Part shown: piece by piece, positions 32,979 to 45,152 of the stretch
Layout: each line of letters starts with the position of its first letter
Position numbering within the stretch: the stretch's first letter is position 1
NCBI RefSeq assembly: GCF_018687715.1
Contig: NC_056765.1
Coordinates: forward strand, 16,894,501-16,958,500
Direction: 5' to 3'
Source: Carya illinoinensis
Lineage: Eukaryota > Streptophyta > Magnoliopsida > Fagales > Juglandaceae
DNA length: 64,000 nucleotides
Translations under genes and position numbers: made by a program
Notes under the pieces: generated by a model
Told to the model about the DNA's origin: nothing
The model's input: only the letters and a program-made list of their open reading frames with translations
Database searches by the model: none

Positions 32979-35089
32979 TGTGATACTCATTTTTTACGTG
33001 TATTTTTATTGAATGAGTATTTTAATTTAATTAAAATATTGGTTCTTTTATTTTAAATTATCGAATTTTATTTGAATTTATTTAGTTGTAAAATTTATTT
33101 TGTGGTGTTTTCTTATTATTAATTATTGTTTTGTGTTTAAATTATTGTTTAATTTATTTTAGTTTATTTTTAGATTTAAAATTTTGTTGTTAGTTTTTAC
33201 TACTTACTTATTATATTTTAGCTAGATATTGTGTTTGAATTATTTTATTCAATTTATAGCTTTTAAAGTGGCTTTCATTGGATCAATTTCTGGACCCTAG
33301 ATGTGAGGATTGGACCTTATTTCTTTCCCTTCTTTTTTCTTTTTTTTCTTTTTCCTTTCTCTTTTTTCTTTCTTTTTCTTTCTTCCTCCATATTTCTCCC
33401 CAGCCTGTGCGATGTCTACCCCTCTCCCTTTCCGTCAGTTTTCGTTCAGCCCAAAGCAGCCGCCGCCGTGCCATGCACCGCCCCCACCACCCTTTACCCC
33501 TTCGGCTGGCGCACCTCCCCACCAAAATTCAGCCCCTCCAGCTTCACCGTTAAGCCACACGTGCCCCTCCAAGTGGCACGACTTTTGAGCCATTCAGCTG
33601 CCATCACTCCAGCTCCGGCCACCACCTCTTCACCACTTCATCACCAACCTCTTGCCAACCTAAACCATCCATTTCCAACTCCGATTCGTTGCCAGAGCAG
33701 CCCCCACAATCTCAATTTCTATTTTGGGCTTTTTGGTCTTCTACCGCCATTTTCGCCGCCACCCATGGTCAACCCTCACTTCTACTACCTTCATAAACAC
33801 CTCTAAGTTATTCCCTATCAATTCCAAGCCTTGATTCATCCCCATTCAAAAGTGGGTATTTTACAACCCACGGCCATAGTTCTTTTGCACTGCTACGTTG
33901 CTTTTCTTCTGCCTTTTGCAGATTGTTGATCCTCTGAAAATTATTATATAGCACTGTAAGTATTTTTCAAACTTTTTTTTAGATTAAAATATATTTTTAC
34001 TTTAACAATAAATTGTGACTGCTTGGTTATTCCGGACTGAGTTCGAGGAGTTGAGAGTCGGATGGATTTGAGGATGGAGCTAATTATGTTTGGTTGATGT
34101 TGAGATTTATTGGATATTTTGTGTCTTGATGTTTGCATTGCATAGTGCATGAATGTTCATGTTTGAAAAGGAAAACTGGGTTTTCATGTAATTGCGTGCG
34201 TGTACATGTGTTGGAACTTGAAAATTGAGTTTTCAAGCGAGAAATGATATTTGGTATATGTGAATGATTGGATTGACTAGTTTGAGTTAGAGGCACGTGT
34301 AGGGATGGTGGTAGAGTTCCGCCTGCGATTCTCGCCTATGGTGCACGCGGCATAGGGATGGTGGTAAGCAAGGACGGTGGTAGAGTCCCGCCTGTGATTC
34401 CCACCTACGGTTCACGCGTATGGATGGTGGTGAGCAGGGATGGTGGTAGCGTCCCACCTACGATTCCCACCTACAATTCTCTGATGGTTTGGTTAATGGG
34501 CCATTTTTTTGGAAAATGACAAAATTGGATTTTTGGGCCATTATTTAGGATAATGGCGAGTAATATTTTAAAAGAAATGTTTTGGGCCAAAAATGAGATT
34601 TTGGCGTGCGTGGAAAATGTGAATTTTTGGGACATATGCATATGGCATCATGTTCATGCATTTGGTTATTGCATAAATGTATTTTTTATCTTGAGATTTG
34701 TTTGGATTATTACTTACCTGCGGTATCGTCTTGGGTACCGGAAACTTTGTTGCAGATGAGGAGGAAGAGGCTGAGCCTGAGGAGGCGGCTCCGCTAGAGT
34801 ACTGACTTTGGAGTTGTTTTATTTTCAGAAATTATTTTACTTACTTTTATGTCATGTAATTTTGATTTGAAACAATGTTAAACTTGTAATATTTTATTAT
34901 GCTTGTTTTAAGCAAGTTTGTATTTAAGCAAAATTCTAGTACTTAGTTGAAGACTTTTATTATCCGCTACGTGGTTTTTATATACACGTGTTGCATGTAC
35001 ACACACTTGGCACTTGGCGATGAGATGTGTGACCCGTGTTGTCATCATCCCAACGCCTCGATCTCTACGTGGGAGTTGGGAGCGTCACA
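32979..35089 (+). mobile_element. Solo LTR, divergent copy D
   Basis: 2,111 bp from TGTGATACTC to GGGAGCGTCACA, with a 5 bp target duplication GATAA (32974-32978 and 35090-35094). The first 60 bp, the pyrimidine tract at 33320-33390, the CACCACTTCATCACC block, the FATTCCGGACTGAG-equivalent segment near 34030 and the 3' end all align with copies A-C, but at lower identity. The central GC-rich tandem pair of the others is replaced by a different minisatellite (34293-34478). It is an older subfamily member. No internal retroelement genes are present. Confidence 0.75.
34293..34478. repeat. Minisatellite inside solo LTR D
   Basis: Nearly three imperfect units of about 60-70 bp carry AGGGATGGTGGTAGAGT...CGCCTGCGATTC and CCTACGGTTCACGCG words. 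It occupies the place where copies A, B and C hold their 86 bp tandem pair. Confidence 0.65.
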
Positions 35090-35419
35090 GATAATCTTAC
35101 ACAATAGCTTTATTTTTTATTTGACTTTTTGTTTTGTAATTAACATGTTATCGATTTAATTAATATTTCTTTTTTATTTGTAATATGTAGTTAGCTTGTT
35201 CTTTATCAAAAATCATTTTCCTTAATTTACTAACTAGTTTATGATAATATAAAAATGATACTCCATAGAAGGTAATGTCTTTTTAATTGTAAATTTTTAT
35301 TTAGCATGATAAAATTTATTAATGAATTTTTAAATTAATTATATAAAATTCCTAGGAATATGATATATTTTTAGGTAGTTTTTTTTGCTTTTGAAAATAA
35401 TAATTAATAAATTCAAATA

Positions 35420-36084
35420 ACATTTATTGTTAATATATTTGAATTCACCATTTGAATACTTATTATAAACATTCAAATGGTTTATAGCTCCGTTCGAACA
35501 TAATAATACCATTCGAACTATGTAGCAACCATCCAGATTTATTTATAGCTTCCCACCAAAACATTCATTCAAATGGTCATGTCAACATTTGAATGTGAGT
35601 AAAAATACTATTGAAACTTGTATGGGTTAGTTCAAATGGTATAGCAACTTCCCCCACCAAAATTATATACAACTTCCCATCAAAACTGTAGGTCAAATGG
35701 CTAAATTTCTTGTTTGAATGGTTTTTACATTTCCCTGGCACAATTGTGTATATATTTGTTTGAACGGTTTTTACCTTTCCCTGGCACAATTGTATATATA
35801 TTTCTGCCATGGCTATTATTTGAACCATTATGTAACCATTCAAATGGTAAGTAAAACATGTTTGAACGTTTTTTCAAGTGTTTGAACAATTGTTTTTTTT
35901 TTAGACGACATATTTCATCCCAAAAAGTCTAGTTTGAACATATATTTATTTGTTCAAACGCATAAAAAACTGCTTCCATGTTTTGAGATGAAATTTAATT
36001 TTCGTCCCAAACAAGTATTTTCTGGAATGAAATTTAATTCATTCCTAAAAAATTTTGTCTCTAAAAATCTGATTTCTTGAAGTG
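35420..36084. mobile_element. Subterminal region and terminus of a CACTA-type transposon
   Basis: The minus strand starting at 36084 reads CACTTCAAGAAATCAGATTT, close to plant En/Spm (CACTA) ends CACTACAAGAAAA. Inward lies a TTTGGGACGAAA-type subterminal segment. Many degenerate copies of ATTTGAATGGT/GTTCGAAC follow in both orientations between 35440 and 35960, like CACTA transposase-binding subterminal repeats. The opposite terminus is not seen. Confidence 0.5.
35712..35803. repeat. 46 bp tandem duplication
   Basis: Two units begin GTTTGAATGG (35712) and GTTTGAACGG (35758). Each contains TTTCCCTGGCACAATTGT. They lie within the CACTA-like subterminal region. Confidence 0.8.
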
Positions 36085-36614
36085 ATAATTGGTTATTTTA
36101 CACAGTTATCGTTATGCTCTTTATCTTTCAATGATATAGTTTTAATCCTTGAATTTGTAGTTCTTTTAATTGAGTCCCTTCGTCAAACTTCCATTTGAAA
36201 CTTTAACAAAAATGTAATGTAGCATGCCACATGACGATATATACGAAATAATAAGAATTTTAAACAAATCTAAATGAAAGTAATTAGGTGAATTGGGAAG
36301 TAATTAGGGTTGAGCCATTGTGGAAGGAAGATAAATTAGGAAGTATTTTCTTGTTTCTCAAAATTATTGAATAGAATAATATCAACAATGGATGTAAAAA
36401 TGTTTAAATATCACAACAGTTGAATAATTTATTGATGAATTAATGATAATAGGTCGAAAACAATTAACCATAAAACATGCAAGATAAACCTATGTTGAAA
36501 ATCCATCCGTTGGTTATTGGCCCAACAAAAGGGAGCAAATATTCGGTTTTGGCTGGTATGCCAATAATTCATGCAACAAATTAATATACATGATGATATC
36601 CTATTGCAGCTAAT
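36085..36614. other. 3' flank of the PGG exon
   Basis: AT-rich non-coding sequence. It would include the 3' UTR of the minus-strand ankyrin/PGG gene. No clear polyadenylation signal was singled out. Confidence 0.4.
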
Positions 36615-37103
36615 TTATAATTTTAGTTTCATTTTCCTCTCAAAGATGCTTGGCCCATAGGTTGAAATGATCATATCTTTAAGAATAGGGAACTGAATCC
36701 ATAAGAAGAAGAAGATTGGAACACCACCCAAACAAATAAGAGGAATTGAAATCCTTAATTGCTCATTTAGGATGATTAAAAGGGGACTGGAAAAAGTTAT
36801 CATCATGGTCGCAATAGAGCAAAAGAGGGTGAAAAGGCCTATTATCATTTGTCTTGGCAAATTCTTGAGAAAATCATATTCTGTATAATGTGAGGTAAGG
36901 ATTCCCAAAAAGATCAAGACAGAAGTTGAGGATAAAAAGAAGGACAAGGCATCAGATATCATAAAGACCCTAAACAAGCCCAGATCTCGGTTGTTATCAC
37001 CTGGAAGGGTAAAGGCCACTTGAAACATAATGGTAACAATGAGAATAGCCACCATCGTACATGGCGTTGTTGTGTCCTTCATCCATTTCTCTACCTCTTG
37101 CAT
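36615..37103 (-). CDS. Terminal exon of an ankyrin/PGG membrane protein
   Basis: The frame of up to 162 residues begins near VEKWMKDTTTPCTMVAILIV and ends STYGPSIFERKMKLKL before a stop. It holds a complete PGG domain: FTLPGDNNRDLG in place of the usual FxxPGG, then hydrophobic helices at about residues 48-70, 84-108 and 116-140. The family (ITN1/ACD6-like plant ankyrin proteins) consists of membrane proteins linked to salt or defence signalling. The PGG Gly-Gly is Gly-Asp here. The ATG used to delimit the frame is not the gene's start. An AG acceptor lies around 37095, so the true exon probably starts within a few codons. Its partners are the exons at about 40.2 and 45.4 kb, with solo LTR C in the intron between. 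Confidence 0.75.
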   Translation of the reverse strand: MQEVEKWMKDTTTPCTMVAILIVTIMFQVAFTLPGDNNRDLGLFRVFMISDALSFFLSSTSVLIFLGILTSHYTEYDFLKNLPRQMIIGLFTLFCSIATMMITFSSPLLIILNEQLRISIPLICLGGVPIFFFLWIQFPILKDMIISTYGPSIFERKMKLKL

Positions 37104-37469
37104 GTATAGTATTAGAAAGACATTGAAAATCTAACCTTACACAGAAGAAATGGTAATTTAACAAGGTCAATGCTTCCAAATTAGATTAATCTACCTAGTC
37201 CATGTTAAATCGTCATCAGCTCCATTGAATATATATTGCTAAGTGCATAGATATAAATATATATATATATATATGTATATTTCGGACATGTACAAGGATA
37301 GAGGAAATGACTGGAATTGATATATATTCTCTAAGACCATTTATCCTTATATATCCCACTACCTCAACCTCTGCCTTCTACGACCTGATAAAAAAATAAA
37401 GATAGAAAAGGTCTCATGGAAATCTTTCATTTCATGCTTTTTACTTGTTAAAATATTGTTACTGCAGTC
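37104..37469 (-). other. Intron sequence before the PGG exon
   Basis: Non-coding. It contains a (TA)n run at about 37255-37275. It ends at the left target duplication CAGTC (37465-37469) of solo LTR C. Confidence 0.5.
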
Positions 37470-39532
37470 TGTGACGCCCCCAAATCCCCACGCCCGAACA
37501 CGGGGAAATCGAGACGTCCAGATGGTGACAACCCGGGTCACCATCCTATCGACGGGTGCCAAGTGTGTGCAAAGGCAACATATGTGCACAAAGAAACATG
37601 CAACGGATAACGAAAGTCATAACTAAGTACCAGAAATTTGTCTTAACGTAATACAAGCTGTTTAAAACATACATAAATAAAATATTACAAAAACACAAAT
37701 ACAGATTTAAACCAAATATAAAGCATAGCATCAGCAACCCGGCGGAGCCGCATCCTCGGGCTCAGCCTCCTCCTCTTCATCCTCAAACTCTGCACCAAAA
37801 GCTACGGAACCAAAAATGGTACCACAGGTAAGTAAAACCCAAACACTACTAAATAAAAACACATAGAACTCAAACAATATGCATGAAACATGCCCAATGC
37901 ACAAAGCCCATAAAACATAATTTTCCCACACACGCCAACAAAACCCATTTGGCCCAAAAACACATCCTTTCCGAAAAACACGCCAAAAGTCACATTTGGC
38001 CTTTATCCGACTCAAACCAGAATCCATTTTATCTGTATGCACCATGACCTCCCCTAGGGGTCATCCGCACACCCTGGCTCCAGTATCACACCGTAGAGTA
38101 CCACTACGCATGTGACACCTAACGAGCGATGCCCAGTTCCACGCCCCGCGTATTCGTAGCCAAGCATCCTCTAGCCCTCACCAGCGAAGGGCCACGGAGT
38201 CGGTGCGTAGAGCGATGCCCGGTTCTGCGCCCGGCGCGTTCGTAGCCAAGCAACCCTTAGCCCCCGCTCCCGTCGTCTAGCGACAACCCAGGGGACATCA
38301 CTCAGTTTATTCCGCTCCCGAGTGACTAGAGGAGCTCCACCGGGATAATACCCCATCCCGGCTTGGGGTCGTGATACACACGCACCCGTAAGACCACTTA
38401 CGCCAATACACAGGCTTTTCACACTATTTCACAAACACACGTGCATGCGCCATGCAATGCCATAACAATGCATAAAAATAATCCAACAACATAAATCAAA
38501 TAAACAGGCAACTCCGTCCTCCATCCATCCGACCCCCGAACTTCTCGGACTCAGTCCGGAATCAACCAACCAGCAGATAAAATAAATTGAATGAGCAATA
38601 TATATTTAAATCTGAAAATAGGGTTTGAAAAATACTTACAACGCTATATGGAAATTTTAGAAAACATGCGGCGTTGCAAACGACGGAGAAAAAGCAACGT
38701 CACAGTGAAAATTCACTGTGGCTGTGGGTTGTGAAAAACCCACTTTTGAACAGGGACAAACTAGGGCTTGGGATTGATAGGAATGGTCTAGGGATGATTG
38801 TGAAGCTATTGGAAGTGGTGGTTGGCCGTGGGTGGCGGCAGAAACGGCGGTGGGAGGCCGGATTTTTCAAAAAGGAAAGCTAGCTCGTAGGAGCTGTTCC
38901 GGTGGTTGTTGGAGGCCGAAAATAGGTGGGTTAGGACGGCAAGGGACCGGTGATGAAGTGGTGAAGAAATGGTGGCCGGAGGTGGAGCGACTGCGGCGGA
39001 TCGGAGCAAAACCCGTGCGGGCTTTGAAGGCTTTTCCGGCCAAACGGCCGCCGGATGGGGGTGGGTTTTGGTGGGAAGGTCCACCGGAGGGAGGGGAGTC
39101 GAACGGTGCCGGCGGTGAGCCGCACGGTGGCCGGACGGCGGCGGTTCGAGGGGTTGAAGCTTTCCGGCGTGAGAGAGAGAGAAGAGAGAGAGAGAGACCG
39201 AGGGGGTCGACGCGGGGAGAGAGAAAAAAAAAAGAAAAGAAAGAAAAAAGAGAAAAAGAAAGGAAAAAAAGAAAGAAGAAAAAGAGAAAAAGGAAAAAGG
39301 AAAAGAGGTGTAGGGAAAAAAGATGAGATCTAATCCTCATTCCGGAAAACTAAACTAAACCGCCGAAACGAGATTAAAAACCACAAAACAACTAAAAGAA
39401 ATAAAACACAATATCAATTAAATTAAAAAAAACAATTTTAAAACGTAAATAAATTAAAATAATAAACTAATATATTAATTAAAATAAAAACAACCATTTC
39501 AGCGAAAATACACTCAAAAACGGGCCATCACA
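37470..39532 (-). mobile_element. Solo LTR, copy C, in an intron of the PGG gene
   Basis: 2,063 bp from TGTGACGCCCCC to GGGCCATCACA, flanked by the 5 bp duplication CAGTC (37465-37469 and 39533-39537). It is nearly collinear with copy A in the same orientation, including the 86 bp tandem pair and the purine tract at 39170-39310. It lies between the last two recognisable exons of the minus-strand ankyrin gene and shares its apparent orientation. It adds about 2 kb to that intron. No internal retroelement region is present. Confidence 0.88.
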
Positions 39533-39942
39533 CAGTCCCAATTTGGAATAAGAAGATCGGACCGCAACAGGATGACGTTGCATTGGAAGAATTACAAAAG
39601 ACTAATATTTCGCCTACATGTAATAGATGTTCAATGTGGCATTGGTGTTTCTTTATCTGTACCATATATGAAGCTGAAAGGTTAATGTAGACTCGGGGTC
39701 GAGTTTTGTTGGAATGGCCTACTTCATATTTTTATTTCGATTTCACTTGAGGTACTCAAGTTAGAATTAACAAGAACTTGAGAGAATCTTAATTAAGTCT
39801 TGCTCCAATCTAGGAGTATGACAATGAATTTTTAATTAAGTTCAATTCCCAAATAGCACAAATCTCGGGCAATTATTGTATAAGGCTACTCACTACTCAC
39901 TAGTCATTTTATAAACATCCTTTTTTTGCTTATCACCTACGA
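39533..39942. other. Intron or inserted non-coding sequence
   Basis: No coding region is visible. It forms the part of the intron between solo LTR C and the GA repeat. Confidence 0.4.
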
Positions 39943-39943
39943 C

Positions 39944-39976
<33 letters not shown>
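39943..39976. repeat. (GA)n microsatellite just inside an intron
   Basis: On the minus strand it is a CT run that follows the donor-like GGTTCAAG|GTCCTCCC by a few bases. The frame extending into Leu-Ser repeats is an artefact of reading past the splice site. Confidence 0.9.
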
Positions 39977-39981
<5 letters not shown>

Positions 39982-39982
39982 A

Positions 39983-40415
39983 CCTTGAACCCTTGTAACT
40001 CTCTTTGCATTTGTAAAGCTGCCCCTGGGATTTGATTAACCCTAGTGGAATGTTCCAACATCCCTGCCATATGTAATATGTTATTTCCATTGACATCTAA
40101 TAAACATGTCAAGGAGTAGTACTTCATCATCATATCTCTAGAGTATAGAATGCTAAAGATTTTTTCGTGACGATGCAAGACTGCAAGCATAAATATGTTT
40201 GTTTTATCTTTATCACGGACCCATATAAAATATTAGGTCCGCTTCAAGCATCTTAGAAACAAACTCCAAAATCCCGTTCTCGGTAGCCCAGCAAATGGCA
40301 GAATAAACCAAACCATCTAGAAGTTGCTGAGTTTTTTATTCTGATATCACTTGACACCTGAGAAAGAAGTTCATTGTACTGGTCGTGGATCTTCTTCATT
40401 TCGTACAACTGCGTG
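39983..40415 (-). pseudogene. Middle exon of the ankyrin/PGG gene, frame-broken
   Basis: In three phases the minus strand gives ITQLYEMKKIHDQYNELLSQ, then QLLDGLVYSAICWATENGI and LEFVSKMLEADL, then DKDKTNIFMLAVLHRHEKIF and a final GAALQMQRELQGFK ending at a GT donor. This is the segment before the PGG domain in ITN1-like proteins. A 31 bp GT...AG stretch separates the first two phases and may be the residue of a deleted intron. It is too short to be spliced normally. A one-base shift occurs near 40225. Both defects suggest a pseudogene unless sequencing errors or alternative splicing explain them. Confidence 0.65.
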
Positions 40416-42140
40416 ATTCCTTTGACAATTATGATTGAGACATTGCCAATTAGTTAACTAAATGAAAATTAGAAATAAACTAATAATAAAAAAACAAAAA
40501 AAAAAACAAAATTAGTGAATGATTAATTTGAGGGAGTGTACGGGGTATAACAAAGAAGTTGAGTACTCCTACGGCACAACTTCTTGACAGTACCGCAAAA
40601 GGAAAAAAAAAAAAATATTTGTGCGGTGAGCTGGAACTTTATTATATTCATATTATATAGCTTTAATTAACTAATTAAAAAAATAACATATCAAATTAAA
40701 TTACTAACTTGTAGCCTTAATAGCATATATAACTTAATAATTTGGAAGTAGGGCATTTGCTCATTTATGTTGATATATACCACATCATCCATTCTTATAT
40801 TAATGAAAAGTAAGGTTAGTAATTAATATTAAAAAATATGATTTTTTAAAAATTTTAATTAGAATGAAAATTTAGTCATTCATACCGCGTAGTACTTTAG
40901 TAATCGAAGAATGATAAATTTTATTTTATTTTATTTTTTAAAAACTCCTAGCTTATTCTTATCCTGAACAAATTAAAAATAAAAATTTCTTGTGCATTAA
41001 CTGTTATTTGCTCTATTTTTAAAATTATTAACTAGATTTGTTGAAAAATGCGATCGACTTGCATAATTAAAATTATTCAATTAATTTTTTTTTTTTTGAA
41101 AAGTATGTTTGTGAGGGCTTCGATTAATGACCATCGTTGTAAGTTTGTAACTACATGAACATGCCTTATATGTGTTTTGATTATTCATAATTAATTTAGA
41201 TTCAAAGCTATTTTAAATAATTAGATAATATTTAGAGTACTGATATTCTTCCTATAACTATTTTACATAATCGTATTTTTCAATCAATCAATATGTTTTT
41301 TATTTGAGTTTCAAATTTTAAAATAAACATGACCCTCTAGTTAGAAAATAGAAATTGTAGAAAAAAAAAATTGCAAAATTGAAGTTTCATAACTGCATCA
41401 ATCATTGCTCTCGGACTAAATAATTGTCGTTTGATAGGAATAAATTATGTGGCTTCAAAGGATCAGTAAAATTCCATGCTATCAAAATCTTATATATACC
41501 AAGTATTAGATCATAGGTGATTATCATAAAAGAAAAGCTGAAGATTATGAGAAAGTAAGCTAAGGCAAAATTAGCATACCTGATATGATATTTTGATTTT
41601 TTTTTATTGCTTTGGCATTTTCATTCGTTTAAAATGTTCAAACGAGTCTCACTACTAGTCAGAGGTACGGATGGAATGCGCATACATTTTTAATAAGCAA
41701 AAGTAATTAACAAATCCAATTAATAATATAGTAGAACTTATTATATTCTAGGTTTTGAGTGATGATCAATCTTCTTTATAACGGCAAATCAAATGCTAAG
41801 TATGCCCTACGATAACCAAAAAATAAGAGAATAAATAACTAAAAGTATAGCATCGACTTTATAACTTAAGCATATTTTCTTATTTTAGTAAAAGAGAATC
41901 TTTGCAAAACTATGATGATATTTGAAGTAAAATACATGAAATGCATTCTTATTGAAATTATTTAGATTCATATTATATTTATTATTCTTGAATTGCATTG
42001 TATATAATTTTAGATTTATATTACCTTCACTTTATCGAATGTAGTCATGGATTTATACTTTAAATTCATTTATATTACCTTGACTTTAGTCTAATCTCAA
42101 AATTTTGGTAGGGCAGCAAAGAAAAGGAGAGAAAGATTCA
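40416..42140 (-). other. Long AT-rich intron
   Basis: No exon recognised. It has homopolymer runs and no clear transposon ends. It lies between the middle exon and a LINE insertion. Upstream exons expected for this family between the ankyrin and pre-PGG segments were not found. Confidence 0.4.
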
Positions 42141-42149
42141 CTAGAAGAA

Positions 42150-43612
42150 AGAAAAGTACTACAAGCAGAGTCTAAACTGGGTAGGGGTCCATCTTTGATT
42201 GGAGAAGCTTATGGTAGCCATTGGGTTGTTGAAAGAAGGTCTAAGGTGGAGAGTGGGTAATGGTCAAAATATAAAGATTTGGGGGCACAAATGGCTTCAA
42301 TCTCTAACTACTTTCTGTGTTCGATCTCAAGTAAGGGTCTTGGATTAAGATGCTTGTGTTCAGACGCTTATTAATGTTGATGGCCATGGATGGAACAAAG
42401 AACTAATAATAGAGATTTTTGAGAATGAGGAAACTGAGCACATTTGTAATTTACCCATGAGTCGTCTTGGAGGTCCTGATAAATGTTACTAGGGGTATAC
42501 AAATGGTAGGTCTTATACTATGAAAAGTGGGTATTATATTGCACTTCAATAGTAGAGAATGAAGAGGGGTGACTCCTCAGGGGTGAGTGGATTGGAGAAA
42601 TGTTGGAAGAGGCTATGGAGCTTGGAGGTTCGAGGGACAATGAAACACTTTTTGTGGAAAGCATGTCAAGATGTGCTGCCAACTAGGAAGAACCTTTTAT
42701 AAGAAACATGTTCTTAAGGATCCTTTGTGTATGATATGTAAGGAAGAGGAAGAAACAGTCACTCATGTGTTATGGAGGTGTATTGCAGCCAATGACATAT
42801 GGGTGGACAATACCAGCCCAGTTCAGAAATGGAGTGTGAATGAAAGTGAATTGATAGAGCTATGGAAGAGATTTAGTGATTGTTTCATAGAAGCTGAGCT
42901 GAAATGGGTAGCTGTTGCTATGTGGAGGATCTGGCTATGAAGAAATAACTTCCTATTTTAAGGCAAGATGATGGATCCTAGGAAAATAATCCAAGTTACT
43001 GATGAGCCATCGGAGACGTTTCATGACACACAGGAGAAAGGGCAGGGGGTTCATCAAGGGGGATTCGAAAGGCATATTGCTCAAAGATGGAAAAGACCAG
43101 CTGAAGGTTTTATTAAGGCCAATTGGGACGCAACAGTTGATGAAGGTGCAAGGAGAATGGGAATTGGGGTAATTGTGCATGATCATGAAGGGGGAATTGG
43201 CATTGCTGTTTGTTAACAAGCCATTTCATTCCAAACCAGTTTTAGCTAAATGTTTTGCTTTGTGTAGAGCTATGGAACTATATAATGAACTTAACTTCGA
43301 TAATGTTATCTTTGAAGGTGATGCAAAGGTGCTTGTGAAGGTAGTGAACACTAAGGGTGAAAATTGGCTTTGGTTTGGACAAATTGTGAAAGATATATAA
43401 GAAATGCTTCAAAGGAGGGCAGATTGGAAGGTGTCATGGGTTCCAAGAATTGGAAATTATGTGGCACATCAGTTAGCTAAGTTAAGTTTCTGTTATGAGA
43501 GTGAGATTGTAATGATTGAGGAGGCTCCTGAGATTATCTCAAGTAATGTCTTGTTAGACAAACTCTATAATTGATTTATTTTATCAACGAGATTTCCTGT
43601 TCCAAAAAAAAA
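42150..43612 (+). mobile_element. 5'-truncated LINE in an intron of the ankyrin gene
   Basis: The plus-strand end of an L1-type ORF2 is present. It reads GLLKEGLRWRVGNGQNIKIW, then a zinc-binding segment (CMICKEEEETVTHVLWRC) at about 42730-42783. The RNase H start ANWDATVDEGARRMGIG follows at about 43120, and the tail ends in a 12-base poly(A) at 43612. Stops and shifts are frequent. It is the same family as the LINE split by the gag-only element at 51.3-55.4 kb. It lies opposite to the host gene's strand. Confidence 0.8.
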
Positions 43613-43966
43613 AAATCATTTATATATATATATATGATTTTAAATACATGAAATTGTGTTCTATATTTATAGTTGAAAATATACAAAGCCTCTCAAACTA
43701 CCACCCAATTTACAATCACGTCCACAAAGAATCAATTTTGACAATCAATTCCCTTAATTGCCAAAAAATTGCAATGTAGCCTCTTTTCTCTTAAGAAGAC
43801 AAAATTACCCTAAAAAAATTTTTAAAATTACAAAATAACCCTATCAACTAAACATATTAAATTTCAAATAATATTTTTTCCACATAAATATTCTTTAAGA
43901 TAAAAATAATTATTCTAAAAATTAAAGAGAAATATTGTTAAGAAATATATGTTGTAAATTAGACAA
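43613..43966 (-). other. Intron sequence
   Basis: Non-coding, with a TATATA run at 43621-43635. Confidence 0.4.
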
Positions 43967-44170
43967 GTTTGGAAGTAAGATAAGATACAAAATTCTCTTC
44001 TCATCTCATCATTACAATTTTTTCAAATTTTCACTTAAAATATAATAAACAATTCAACTTTTCCAAATCCCAATTCACCTAATTTTTCAAATCCTAAAAC
44101 AATAATAATACTAAAAAATAATATTTTAAACTTTCATCTAAAACTACAAATCTCATCTCACCATCCAAAT
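43967..44170. mobile_element. MITE, hAT-like type
   Basis: It starts GTTTGGAAG and ends CCATCCAAAT, with ATCTCATCTCA/GAGATGAGAT-rich inner arms at both sides (about 44012 and 44153). The length is 204 bp and the interior AT-rich. A partial relative occurs at about 46435-46495. No target duplication could be confirmed. Confidence 0.5.
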
Positions 44171-45123
44171 ATTTGAATTTTATTGAGTATTTTTTTAAAT
44201 ATTTGAATTTTTCAATATTTGTTGCTAAATTTCTAATGTTTTAACAAGGGATATCTGCCAATTTTTTACGGAGGGGGGGAGATTGCTAACTTTTCATAAT
44301 TTGAGGGAACAATTGTTAGAATTGACAATTTTGGGGGTGATAGGAAATTAATGTTGTAATAGTTTGAGAGGCATTATATATTTATCCCAAATTATCTTTA
44401 ATAAACACACAACCGCAAATTCGCATGGTGAAATGCCCGATATTAATTCAATTACCAGCTGGTCTTTCAACTAATTCCAAATGATCTAATTAATTACAAT
44501 TTTTTTTTTGTTTTTTTGTTTTTGTCTTTGTTACAATTAAAGAGATGGATTAAAGACTACTAGTACTCTACGCAGGAGAATATATGTTTAGGTATTCTCA
44601 TGGATTGCTTGATTTCTTTTTTAATTACTAATTAGAAAAAGTAATCCAATATATATTATTGATGGTGTTTTTTAAAATGAGCCATTAATATTGAATAATA
44701 TTAAAATGTAAAGCAACAGAATTAAAGGATCAGAGTGGTAATACAGGAGTAGATGCGTTGCTTCCAAAATCCGAGCTGAATTCCACTTGGGACGAAATGA
44801 CGCATAGAGGCCAATGCAAAGATGGGAGACTCTTTATCCTTGTCAAGAGCCAGCGCCAAACGTGGGCAGGTTAGGATTAATCCCAAAGCAATATATGTTC
44901 ATGTGTCATACGTATGAGGCGTATCACGTACATAACATGCATAAAAATGGTCCAAGAGGAATATTATTATATATATGACAAGAAAATAACGACAGCCAAT
45001 TAATCGATTAGAAGTTTTAAGTTTAGACTAAAACAAATTTTTATATTCACGAAGGCTATAATAAATTAACTAATTTCAGAAGATATTGTATAGAAGTACA
45101 TAATATCTTATCAAACATTTATG
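44171..45123 (-). other. Intron after the ankyrin exon
   Basis: AT-rich with T runs at 44500-44525. A GC-richer patch at 44740-44900 has no frame that I can assign. Confidence 0.4.
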
Positions 45124-45152
45124 TTACCAGATAGTAAAACATGAGTTCTTAC

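Noticed and set aside
35420..35960. CRISPR-like or regulatory array because of recurring GAATGGT/GTTCGAAC words
   Set aside because: The words are degenerate, in both orientations and irregularly spaced, in a plant genome. They fit CACTA subterminal repeats.
37470..39532. Possibility that the TGTGACGCC units are DNA transposons because of TGTGA/TCACA inverted ends
   Set aside because: Five-base TSDs, TG...CA ends, the 2 kb size and LTR-like zoning fit solo LTRs better. The inverted ends are only about 5-6 bp.
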